A DNA stretch of 64,000 nucleotides. Origin: JBNJGB01 sp051747385 (GTDB taxonomy: Bacteria > Myxococcota_A > UBA9042 > PHBI01 > JACKFB01). Shown here piece after piece: positions 35,099 to 44,900 of the stretch. A program made the position numbers and the translations under genes. The DNA lies in NCBI GenBank assembly GCA_051747385.1, contig JBNJGB010000005.1:186001-250000 (forward strand), given 5' to 3'. Position 1 is the first letter of the stretch; each line of letters starts with the position of its first letter. A model generated the notes under the pieces. The model saw only the letters and a list, made by a program, of their open reading frames with translations. It made no database searches and had not been told where the DNA came from.

Positions 35099-35763
35099 AT
35101 GCGCGAAGCCGAGCGAGCGCTGATCGCCTCGTGGGCCCGCGAGGGGCCGCGGGACCTGCCGTATCCGGCTCTGGAGCTGCTGGACCGGCGGCTCGTGGAG
35201 CTGGGGCGTGGAGTCGGAGGATTGCGCCTGCGGATGGGCGAGGCACTCGAGGCCTTCGCGCGGTGCAGCGGCTCGCCAACGGCGAGACGCGGCGACTGGA
35301 GGGGACCCGCGCGGCTTGACCGCGTGGGGAGGCGCCAGAAAGGCCGCGAAGCGGCAGGACCGCACGAGATGGGGTTCTCGTCGCTCGGAGCCTACGCGAG
35401 GGAGCGGTGCGCGCGGACGGAGCGCTGGGCCGCCGACGCGCCGGAGCCCGTGCCGGACGATTTCCCCGAGGTGCAGGACGAACCGCTTCCGGAGGGGGCG
35501 CGGGCGCTGGACCGGCACATCCGGCGGCTCGCCGGGGAGGTCGGGGCGCGGGACCTGGAGATGGGCGACGCGGCGCGCTGCTTCTTCGCGTCGGGTCGGT
35601 GGCGCGCTCTCGGCTACGCAAGCGAGTGGCAGTACGCCACCTGGACGGCGTGCACGGCGGCGTGCTGCGGATCCGGGGGCGGGCGCCGCGGCTGACCTGG
35701 AAGGTCGGGCGCGAGCCGGTGCTGGTGGTCCGGGGGCGGGAGGTCGTCCGGCGGGCCGCGTGA
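35099..35763 (+). pseudogene. Relic of an HNH-endonuclease-type protein
   Basis: The first frame (35099-35695) has two copies of a module known from N-termini of myxobacterial HNH-type proteins: GFSSLGAYARERCARTERWA and, later, ARALDRHIRRLAGEVGARDL...WRALGYASEWQYA. At about 35640 that frame becomes meaningless. The +2 frame then reads HLDGVHGGVLRIRGRAPRLTW...VVRGREVVRRAA and stops at 35763, matching the usual C-terminus of the same proteins (cH-x-x-VH, RGRAP). The catalytic core between them is missing, so an internal deletion joined the ends out of frame. Family assignment is from memory of the pattern. Confidence 0.5.
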
Positions 35764-36070
35764 CCGACGCGGTGGCCGCGAGCGTTCGGCGGAAATGCAG
35801 GGGAATCGAACCCGGCCTCGGGCCCGGCCCGGCCCGACGCCGCTTTCCGCCTTCAAATCAGCACCTTATGCCCGGATGCACGCGGCGCCACGTCGCCTCT
35901 AGTGGCACCAGATCGCCTGTTTTTGTGTCCCGTGTGTGTCCCTGGTGTGTCCCGACTCGCTGGCACCGGCAGCTCGACTAACAGGTGCTCCTCGCCCGGC
36001 CCCGTCGTGAAGCTGGCGGACCGGCCCCCGCACCCTCGCGCCGGTACGCGGCCACATGCGGGAGGCCGAC
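35764..36070. other. Attachment-site-like scar with tRNA-3'-end-like sequence
   Basis: At 35796-35815 the - strand reads GGGTTCGATTCCCCTGCA, which resembles the T-loop and 3' end of a tRNA gene; the T-stem pairs only partly and no rest of a tRNA is found. About 110 bp further right lie three GTGTCCC repeats on an 11-bp period (listed separately). The region 35828-35960 is less GC-rich than its surroundings. Together this looks like one end of a lost integrative element. No integrase gene remains. Confidence 0.4.
35925..35953 (+). repeat. Three GTGTCCC iterons at 11-bp spacing
   Basis: GTGTCCC occurs at 35925-35931, 35936-35942 and 35947-35953, exactly one helical turn apart. Short repeats of this kind next to a tRNA-end-like sequence are typical arm-type binding sites of tyrosine integrases. 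That reading is inference. Confidence 0.7.
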
Positions 36071-36223
36071 ATGAGCGACGAGACGGCGCAGCTCCGGGCG
36101 GAGCTCGGCGAGGTAGAGCGGCGGTATCGGGCGCAGCCGTACCCGCGGGCGCTCCGGACGGCAAGGTGGCCCAGAGGACCGCGGATGACGCCGCTCTCCG
36201 CCCTCGGCGGGGGGCGTGACTAA
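36071..36223 (+). pseudogene. Fragment resembling an IS66-type transposase helper
   Basis: MSDETAQLRAELGEVERRYR followed by AQPYPRALR looks like the N-terminus of IS66-family accessory proteins (E-x-x-x-R-x-Y-R-x-x-PYP). After that the frame decays and stops at 36223, overlapping the 3' end of the convergent gene by 4 bp. No transposase gene or inverted repeats are visible. It adds to the picture of a scarred insertion region. Confidence 0.35.
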
Positions 36224-37638
36224 AAGTACAGTCCGATCTCGGTCCCGAACACCACGCGGTCGCCGAGTGGCGCCCAGTTGTGATCGACACCGACGCGGAC
36301 GAGCCCACCGCGCTCCGAACCGACCGAGAAAGCCAAGCCCCCACCGACCGACGCACCGGCGCCTCCCACGCCAGCGGACTTCGTGTACCCGAGCTTCGTC
36401 CGCGCGTAGATCGCGGTCGCCTCCTCCGCGCCCAGCCCGACATAATAGGCTGGTCCGAACGACAGGAACACAGAGTCCCCGTCGAGGGCGACCACGTCCA
36501 GCCCGGCGTCCAGGAGGAGCCCGTCCACGACGAAGACGCCTACGCGCGGGCTCAGGGTGAGCATCGTCGTGCCTCCTACCCCGCCTTCGTCCTCCAGCTC
36601 GTCGCCTCCTGGGCCGGGCTCGAAGCTGTGCTGCAGTGCGACCCCACCCGTCAGGACCACGGTCCCCTGGCTCCTGAACGGCTCGGGATCGGGATCTGGG
36701 CTATCGCGCACCTCGCGCTCCTGCTCCCGGCGCGGCCCCCCGGACTCCAGCAGGTGGCGGACCACCGCCGCCGACACACCTCGGCTCTGGAGAACCAGCG
36801 TCTCGGAGGCCGTGGGCGCCACGGCGGACGATCCGGCGCGGTCGATGGCCGCACGGATCGCGTCGTCGCTGAAACCCTCGTCATGGAGACGCCCGACGTC
36901 CTCCGCCGTGCGCGCCACGGCATCCTCCGAGGCGCGGGACTCGTCCCGTCCCGCCACTGCAAGATGGCGGATGACCTTCGGCGACACCCCTCGCGCTCGG
37001 AGCGCCTTGGCGTCAGACCCACTGAGTGCTCCGACGGCGGGGCCCGCCCGATCGATCGCCGATCGCAGTGCGTCGTCGTCCAAGCCCGCGTCGTGGAGTC
37101 GAGCCACATCCCGCGCCGTGCGTGCGACCGGCTCCGCCCCGAACCGTTCGAAGATGAGGCGAACCAATGTGTCGGTGGCGCCGGCTTCCTTCAGGGCCCG
37201 CCGGTCCTCCACCTTCGGCGCGAGAGGCATCTCCCGGTGATGGATCCGCTCGAGGATCACCTCGTCCGGGACGTTCGCCCGCAGCCATCCCAGCACCGTC
37301 CGCATGTTGGCTTCGCCCTCGGCAGGGTCGGCGGCTGGCGCACCCGGTGCTCCCTCCCGCGCAGTGTCTTCCCGTTTCCGCTTCAACATCGAGTTCACGA
37401 CCTCCGCAGGCACCCCTGCCTCGCGCAGTTCGACAACCTCCCGGACATCCAGATCAAACCGGGAGTCGTCTTCCCGAATCCGGGCCACCATCTCCTCGAC
37501 AGAGGCGCCGGTCCGCGCCATCTCGACGATCTCCTCGGGCGTCACGGCTTCGGCGCTCCACACCGGCACGACGAGACACACCACGACGAGCGCAGCGATC
37601 ATCAGGCGGACAGCAGCTCGGTAGCTCGATGCGGGCAT
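36220..37638 (-). CDS. Secreted repeat protein with C-terminal outer-membrane-barrel-like domain
   Basis: A 472-aa protein with a signal peptide (LMIAALVVVCLVVPVWSAEA). Residues ~32-310 are helical repeats. Short ones come first (TPEEIVEMARTGASVEEMVA). Two longer copies follow, VARTARDVARLHDAGLDDDA and VARTAEDVGRLHDEGFSDDA, each ending in RARGVSPKVIRHL or QSRGVSAAVVRHL. The last ~140 residues alternate hydrophobic and polar beta strands (GTTMLTLSPRVGVFVVDGLL, AIYARTKLGY) and end in GTEIGLYF with a terminal Phe, the usual barrel-assembly signal. Likely an outer-membrane protein with a helical periplasmic part. ATG follows GAGGAG. Confidence 0.8.
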   Translation of the reverse strand: MPASSYRAAVRLMIAALVVVCLVVPVWSAEAVTPEEIVEMARTGASVEEMVARIREDDSRFDLDVREVVELREAGVPAEVVNSMLKRKREDTAREGAPGAPAADPAEGEANMRTVLGWLRANVPDEVILERIHHREMPLAPKVEDRRALKEAGATDTLVRLIFERFGAEPVARTARDVARLHDAGLDDDALRSAIDRAGPAVGALSGSDAKALRARGVSPKVIRHLAVAGRDESRASEDAVARTAEDVGRLHDEGFSDDAIRAAIDRAGSSAVAPTASETLVLQSRGVSAAVVRHLLESGGPRREQEREVRDSPDPDPEPFRSQGTVVLTGGVALQHSFEPGPGGDELEDEGGVGGTTMLTLSPRVGVFVVDGLLLDAGLDVVALDGDSVFLSFGPAYYVGLGAEEATAIYARTKLGYTKSAGVGGAGASVGGGLAFSVGSERGGLVRVGVDHNWAPLGDRVVFGTEIGLYF

Positions 37639-37748
37639 CAGTACTCCTCGGCGACGTCATCTCTTGGACACGACCATCTCACCAGCTTGTCGTCCAAGCC
37701 CTGGTGGCTCCTGTCGATGAGAATCCAGTCCAGGCAGGCCCCCGGGGA

Positions 37749-38993
37749 TCATTCCTGGGAGACGCGATGGTGGCGCTGAACGAAGTCTCGGAGTTCTTCC
37801 CAAGGCACCACCTTCCCTCCGGGGTCTAGCGGTGCTTGCGGCTCGACTCCGAGACGCGCGAACATGGCGGCGCTTCGGGCGACCACCTCGGGCTCGACCC
37901 GCGGCCCCTCGATGTGGCCCCGCCATTGCGCCAAAGCGTTCCCGATGCACTCCGCGGCGCACCCCCACACCACGTTGGGGCCGCCTGCCCCGCGGTCCCA
38001 GACCCGCTCGCCATCCCCGTCACGCCCCAAGCCGTCGGGGAGGAGCGACGCCGGAAGCCGTGCGCAGCCTGCCCGCACGGCGATGGAGCCCCGCTCGCTC
38101 CAGGGCCCGTCGCCGATCGCGGAGGGTGTCGTGGTGTCGAAGACCAGGGAGCCTCGCGGGATGTCCCGGGGCACCAGGCGTTGCTTACCGTTCGTCGCTA
38201 TCAACACCACACGCGCGTCATGCTCCAGGGCGGCGCGCGTCATCTGCTCATGGACCACGACCTCGCACCGCCGCCCTGCGAAGCGGCGCGCCTCCTCGAC
38301 CAGGGGATGCACCCGTCGCAGGTCGGTCCCCGGCTTCACGACCAGCACGAGCTTCCGCGGCTCGAACTCGCGCGCGGCCCGGACCAAGCCACGGCCGATG
38401 ACCCCGAGGGCCCCCATGACGGCGATGGTCGATCGCCGCGGCACGGCGACCCGACGCATGGCCTCCAGGATGAAGTGAATCGTGCCGGCGTCGCCGTGGC
38501 TGCTGGAGAACTCCCTGCGGATTCGCGTGCCGGAAAGCCCGCGGAGGAAACGAGCGCCATGGGCGGTCACCAGCTTCGCGTAGGCGCCCCACCCCAGCTG
38601 AACCGAGGCCCCGTCGGCCCGAGCCGCCGCCAAGGAGGCCAGCGCGTCGTCGCGAAACCACCGATAGAGGGCATCATCGGCACCGCCACGCAGGGCCCGC
38701 AAGAGGGGCAAGCCGTGGACCGGCACGATCCGGAACCGCAGCTCTGCTCGCTGGCCTTCGAAGACGAGCGGGCAACGAAACCACTCCACGGGTCGTGGCA
38801 ACGGGGAGCCGGAGAGGATCTCCTCGGCGGTCGTCCACCGGCTCCCGTGACGTTGGAGCACAGGGGTGATCTGTCGCGTGCTCGGCGAATCCGGCGTCAG
38901 GCCATGGGCCATGAACACCACCACCGCCCGGTCCCGGGGCGCCGGCCGGGTCAGCGCTCCAGGCGCCCGTGGGCCAACCTCGGTCACCAACAT
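37749..38993 (-). CDS. Rossmann-fold oxidoreductase resembling acyl-ACP reductase
   Basis: A 414-aa cytosolic protein. The centre has a dinucleotide-binding loop, STIAVMGALGVIGRGLVRAA, of the form G-x-x-G-x-x-G. Before it come GASVQLGWGAYAKLVTAHGA and HGDAGTIHFILEAM, which parallel the segments that precede the same loop in cyanobacterial long-chain acyl-ACP reductase (GGFSS..., TGNTHTA). The C-terminal part (RGSLVFDTTTPSAIGDGPW, VWGCAAECIGNALAQWRGHI) also fits that family. The similarity is by pattern and the substrate is unknown. Its ATG comes directly after the stop of the giant MYXO-CTERM gene with no gap, so both are in one operon. Confidence 0.6.
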   Translation of the reverse strand: MLVTEVGPRAPGALTRPAPRDRAVVVFMAHGLTPDSPSTRQITPVLQRHGSRWTTAEEILSGSPLPRPVEWFRCPLVFEGQRAELRFRIVPVHGLPLLRALRGGADDALYRWFRDDALASLAAARADGASVQLGWGAYAKLVTAHGARFLRGLSGTRIRREFSSSHGDAGTIHFILEAMRRVAVPRRSTIAVMGALGVIGRGLVRAAREFEPRKLVLVVKPGTDLRRVHPLVEEARRFAGRRCEVVVHEQMTRAALEHDARVVLIATNGKQRLVPRDIPRGSLVFDTTTPSAIGDGPWSERGSIAVRAGCARLPASLLPDGLGRDGDGERVWDRGAGGPNVVWGCAAECIGNALAQWRGHIEGPRVEPEVVARSAAMFARLGVEPQAPLDPGGKVVPWEELRDFVQRHHRVSQE

Positions 38994-41900
38994 TCACCTG
39001 CCTGCATCGCGTCCTGCGGGTCGGCCTCGGATGACGGCCAGGAGCAGCAGGCCGAGGGCCCAGATCCAGCCGAGCGGCGTCGAGCTTCCCTGGCAGCCGC
39101 CGCCAGTCGAGCCTCCGTCTCCCGGCGAGCCGGCGGTGTCTCCGACGGCGTCGGGGCCGGCGTCGGGGAGCAGGTCCCCGGAGTTCGTGGCGTCAGAGCT
39201 GCCGGCGTCCGTGGTGGGCTCGACCGGGCCGTCGGCGGTGGGCTCCGGGCCAGGCTCGGGGCCCGGGTCCGGCTCGGGGTCGCAGAGGCCGCAGGGGCAC
39301 TCGGCGTCGGCGGGGGCACAGGCCGAGACGTCGTCTGGGCCGGACTCGCAGTTGTACCCGTCGGGGCAGCCGTCGCCACAAGGGAGGACGCAGTAACGGG
39401 CATCGCCGGCTCCCGGGTCCACGCTGTCGCAGATGGCGCCCTCGACCGGACAGTCGTCGTCGGAGTCGCACGGCGCGCAGAGGACCTCCGCGCACGATCC
39501 CTCGAAGCAGCCCTGGCCGTCGGGGCAGCCCGTCCCCTCGGAGCAGCAGTCCTGCTCCAGGCCGTGGGTGCAACCCTCGGCGGGGTCGCAGGCGTCGACG
39601 GTGCAGGGGTCGCTGTCGTCGCAGGAAAGCGACGTGCCCTCGCAGACGCCGTCGTGGCAGGTGTCGTCCTGGGTGCAGGCGTCCCCGTCGTCGCAAGTCG
39701 CGCTGTTGGCCTCGTTCACGCACCCCACCTCCGGGTCGCACGAGTCGTCCGTGCACGGGTTGGCGTCGTCGCAGGACAGCTCCGCCGGCTCGTGGACGCA
39801 GCCCTCGTCCGGATCGCACGAGTCGTCCGTGCAGGCGTTGCCGTCGTCGCACACGAGCGCCTCACCCACGCATTCCCCGCCCGAGCATGCGTCGTCGGAC
39901 GTGCACGCGCTCCCGTCATCGCACGGCGCCGTGTTGTCCTCGTAGACGCAGCCCTCGTCCGGGTCGCAGGAGTCGTCGGTACACGCGTTGGCGTCGTCGC
40001 AGACAACGACCTCACCCACGCACTCTCCGGAAGCGCAGGTGTCATCCGACGTGCAGGCGCTGCCGTCGTCGCACGGCGCCGTGTTGTCCTCGTAGACGCA
40101 GCCCGAGGACGGATCGCACGAGTCGTCCGTGCACGGGTTGCCGTCGTCGCAGGCGACGACCTCGCCCACGCACTCGCTGGAGGCGCAGGTGTCGCCCGAC
40201 GTGCACTCGCTCCCGTCGTCGCAGGGGGCCGAGTTCGCCGTGTTCAGACAACCGACCTCGGGATCGCAGGAGTCGTCGGTACACGGGTTGGCGTCGTCGC
40301 AGAGAACGGCCTCGCCCACGCACTCTCCGGAAGTGCAGGTGTCGTCCAACGTGCAGGCGCTACCGTCGTCACACGACGCTGTGTTGTCCTCGTAGACGCA
40401 GCCCGAGGACGGATCGCAGGAGTCGTCCGTGCAGGGGTTGCCGTCATCGCAGACCACCGCCGCACCCACGCACTGGCCCGAGGCGCACGTGTCGCCCGAC
40501 GTGCACTCGCTCCCGTCGTCGCAGGGCGCGGTGTTGGGCGTGAAGACACACCCGCTGGCCGGGTCGCAGGTGTCGTCCGTGCACGGGTTGGCGTCGTCGC
40601 AGGGGATCGCCGAGCCCGCGCACGTCCCAGCGCCGTCGCATGTGTCCCCATCGGTGCAGGCGTCGCTGTCGTCGCACGAGGTGCCGAGCTCGGCCGGGAT
40701 CGAGCAGCCCGTCTCTGCGTCACACGGACCGGGCACCCAGCAGGGGCCGAGGATGATGTGGGTCTCGGCGACGTCGGAGACGTGACCGAAGGCGTCGAAC
40801 GCGCGGGCCTCCAGGTCGTGCTCGCCGGGGTCGGGTGCTCCCCAATCCAGAGTCCAGGCGCCGGGCTCCCCGGCGCTGGCCTCCAACCAGGCGCCACCGT
40901 CGATACGCACCTCGACGCGGTCCACGGCGCACGGGCCGTCGGAGGCCTCCGTCGTGATCTCGAGGGCGGATCCATCACCCGGCGTCACCGCGGCGAACGA
41001 CACCGCCGGAGGTGCGGCGTCCACGTGGAGCTCGCCCACCTCCGAGACCGACGTCAGCCCCACGGCGTCCTCGCAGCGGACCGACCACGCGTGGTCACCC
41101 GCGGAGAGGGCGGTGGGAGGCATCGCGGACGAGGTCTCGGGCTCGAGCGCCGACCCGACCTCTTCGCCGTCCACGAGGAGCTGCGCGCTCACGACGCCCG
41201 AGCCCTCGTCGGAGCAGGGCTTCCAGGTCAGCTCGGGGATCGTCCCGGCGCAGGCGCCCTCGGTTGGCGCAGCGGGGACCGCCGGTGCGGGAGCCGTGGT
41301 GTCGACGCCGAAGGTCCGTGAGGACTCCGCGCCCAGGTTCTCCGCGCAGTCCACAGCGCGGACCGAGACCTCGTGCTGGCCATCGTCCAGGGGCTCGTCG
41401 GGGACGAGGCTGGTCACACCGGAGTCCACGGCGGTCTCGACGCCGTCCAGGATGACCCGATAGCCGCAGACACCGCTCCCGCTATCCTCGGCCGCATCCC
41501 AGATCACCTCGGGCGCCGTGTCCGTCGTCCAGGCCCCCTCCTCGGGCGCCATCAGGACCACCTCGCCGGGCACCTCGGAGTCCACCCGGAGGGTGCGCTC
41601 CGCGGACGGCGAGCCGACGTTGCCGGCGCAGTCCTCCGCACGGACGCGCCACGTCCGGACGCCTTCACCGAGCGGCTGGGGCGTCGCCTCGGTCGCCTCC
41701 GCGTCGATGACCAGCTCCTGGTCGTCGACCTCGACGTGGTAGGCGCAGATCCCCGACGCGGTGGCCGGCGATGCGTCCTCGGCGGCGCTCCATCTCAGGG
41801 TCGGCGTGGTCGAGGCCACCCACTCCCCGTCGTCGGGAGCGGTCGGCTGAGGCACGCCGGGAGGCTCGGTGTCGACCCGCACGATGCGCGAGGTAGCCGC

Positions 41901-44900
41901 AGGCCCCTCGTTCCCGGCGCAGTCGATGGCGCTGACCGTCCAGGTGTGGTCGCCGTCCGACAGCGACGGCGTCGTCCAGCTCGTCCCGGTCGTCTCGGTG
42001 GCCGACGTGTCGTCCAAGGCGACCCGGTAGCCGCAGATCTCGCCGACGGCGTCCGACGCCGTATTCCAGGTGAGGGGGACGTTCGGCGTGTTCGTCCACG
42101 CCAGGTGCTCCGGAGAGTCGAGCTCGGGCGCCTCGGGCGCGGTGCTGTCGACCTGGATGGACCGCTCTGCCGAGACGGTCTCGAGCCCGGCGTGGTCCAC
42201 CGTCCGGACGCGCCAGGAGTGCGCGCCCTCGGACAGCGCCAGGGCCTCGCTCAGCGCGACCGAGAGGCCGTTGGTCTCGTCCACGACTTCGCCGTCGATC
42301 TCCAGGACGTACCGGTCGACGCCGCACCCTGCGTCGTTGCTCGCGCCCCAACTGAAGCTCGCCGCCGGCTGCACCCACGCGCCGTCGGCGGGAGCGTCGA
42401 GGGAGGCCGCCTCGGGAGGGGTCGTGTCGGCGACGACCGTCACCTCGGGCCGCTCCTCGGGCGCCGTAACGTTCCCCTCGGTGTCCGTGGCCCGCGCCGC
42501 CAAGACATGAGCGCCCGTAGGCAGCGGGTCGAGGGTAACCGACCAGGCCCCGTCCCCGTCGAGGGCGGCCTGTGCCCACGGCTCCCCGGGGACGCTCATC
42601 TCGACGAGGTCCACCCCCGCGGCGCACTCGGTGCCCTCGTCGACGGCGGTGCCCGACAGGACGATGGGCTCGCCCCCGACGCACGTGGCCTCGCCCGGCG
42701 CCTCGATGAGGGCCGAAGGCGGCATCACGTCCGGCACCAGGTCGAAGCCGCGCACGGACGTGTCGCGCTCCCGCCCGGCCCCGTCCACCGCCCGGACCCA
42801 CCACGAGTAGCTGCCCGGCTCCACGACGCCGTCCGGCTCGGCGCACACCGGGCTCTGGTCCACGGCAGCCACGAAGGTGGACGTCCCGCCGACCGTCAGC
42901 TCGTAGTGGTCCAGCCCGACCCCCGCGTCGGTGGTGGGTTCCCAGCAGAAGGTGGGCCTGCTCTGGCACAGGGTCGCGACGTCGGACGGAGACACCGTCT
43001 CGAAGGGCTCGGGCGGCTCCGTGTCCACGATGACGGTCCGGCTCGCCGTGGCCCGCTCCCGGGGCGGATCATCGTCGTGGAAGACGTCGAACGCCTTGAC
43101 GAGCAGGTCGTGCTCCCCGTCCGGGAGTGGCAGCGAGGGCTCGGTGCTCGTCTCGTCGGCGTAGACGGCCGTGTTGAAGTCGCCGTCGACCCACAGCTCG
43201 TAGTGTGAGAGGCCCCCTCCGGGCAGGCCCCCTGGCAGCTCGGCGTCCTGGGCCGCCTCCCAGGTGACGGTGGGCGTGCTGGTCTCGAGGAGCGCGCCGT
43301 CGGCCGGTCCCGTCAGGGCGAACGCGTCCGGCCGCGAGAGGTCGACCCGCACGCGCCACGGCGTCGCTTCGCTGGCGTTCCCCAGGCGGTCCGTCGCCGC
43401 GACCGTCCACGTGTGCTCGCCCTCGGAGAGTCCGTCGACCTCCGACAGGGTGGCCTCCGTCGCGCCGAGGTCCAGCTCTCCGGAGACCTCGGCCCCGTTC
43501 ACCTTCAGCGCGATCCGCTCGACGCCGACTCCGTCGTCGGTCACCGGCGTCCAGCGGAAGGTGGGCTGTGTCCAGGGCGTGTAGACGCCGTCGATGGGTG
43601 AGATCAGGCTGTAGCCCACCCCTGGCTGGACGGTCACCTGGGTCCAGCGGCTGGGGCAGTTGCGCTGGTCGTTGTCGTTCACGGCGAGGTACAGGCGGCC
43701 GGCCTGCGTGACCTCCAAGGTCCTGTGGCCTCCGACCACGTACTCGTCCCCCGTCGTGCCGACGTAGGCCATGACGGCGCCGAAGGGGTGATCGCCCCAC
43801 GCCGACCAGCGGGAGACGGTCGACGCCTGGGTGCCCGACCCTCCGGGCCCGTAGCAGGACGCGTCGCAGCGCGCGTTGTCCTTGAAGCACAGCGTGCCCG
43901 ACGCGTGGACCTCGAGCACGTCCCCCGGCTCCACGTCGATGCCCGTGTCCACGGGAGCGGCCGGGTTCCGGTTCGCCGTCAGGAGGAAGCCCTCGGCGGG
44001 GGTGACGCCCGGTCCGGTCCGGTCCACGTGGAAGCTGCGGGCCTCGGTCGAGGTCACGTTGCCGAGGGCGTCACGCGCCTCGATGGACCACGTGTGCGCC
44101 CCTTCCCCGGGCGAGAACGTGTACGAGGCTGCGGAGGTGGACTTCACGACGTTACCGTCGACCCGAACCCGATAGGGCGGGCTCGCCATGCCCACGCCCT
44201 GATCCGACGTGGAGGCCCAGCTCAAGGTCACCTCCTCGGCCGCGGTCCAGTCCTGGCCGTCGAAGGTCTCCACGGGCGCGTGACCCGTGGCCTCGAACGC
44301 GATCGGGCCGGTGCGGTCGACCTTCAACGTCCGGGTCTGGTTCGAGCCGGTCGTGTTCCCGAGCACGTCCCGCGCCACGACCCGCCAGTGATGCTCGCCC
44401 TCCTCGAAGGGCTCGTCCGGGCTCCACGACGTCGCCGTGCCCACGTCCACCGCGAGCCCGTCGGCCTCCGCGCCGTCCGCCGGCCACACGCGGACCTCGT
44501 AGCCCTCGAGCCCGCTCACGTCGTCGGTCGTCGCTTGCCACGACAGGGTCGGCGAGCCCTTGCTCCACGAGCCGTTCTCCGGGGCCAGCAACCCGAAGGC
44601 GTTGGGGCCCTCGCAGTCCACGTCGATCGTGCGCTCTGTCGGAGCCGCCTGGACGTTGCCCTCCGCATCGATCGCTCGGACGTAGAGGGTGTGGGAGCCG
44701 CTGGTCGGGGCCTCCCAGGCCCACGTCCAGGGGCGCGACGCGTTCGTCGGGTCTCCGCCGAGACCGGCGGTCTCCCAGCCCGACTCCGCTGCATCGTCGA
44801 GCTGGACCTGGACCTCCACGACGCCGGAGCCGGGAGGCGCCGTCGGCGTGGCGCCGGGATCGGACGCCGAGCCCTTGATCTCCGCCGAAGCGCACCCCCA

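Noticed and set aside
34537..35319. + strand Pro/Ala-rich ORF over the 45-bp repeats
   Set aside because: A 45-bp period leaves any frame open. There is no ribosome-binding site and the frame runs antisense into the FTR gene start and across the HNH relic.
35791..35815. tRNA gene
   Set aside because: Only a T-loop/3'-end-like stretch is present. The T-stem pairs poorly and no anticodon or D arm is found, so it is noted only as a possible attachment-site scar.
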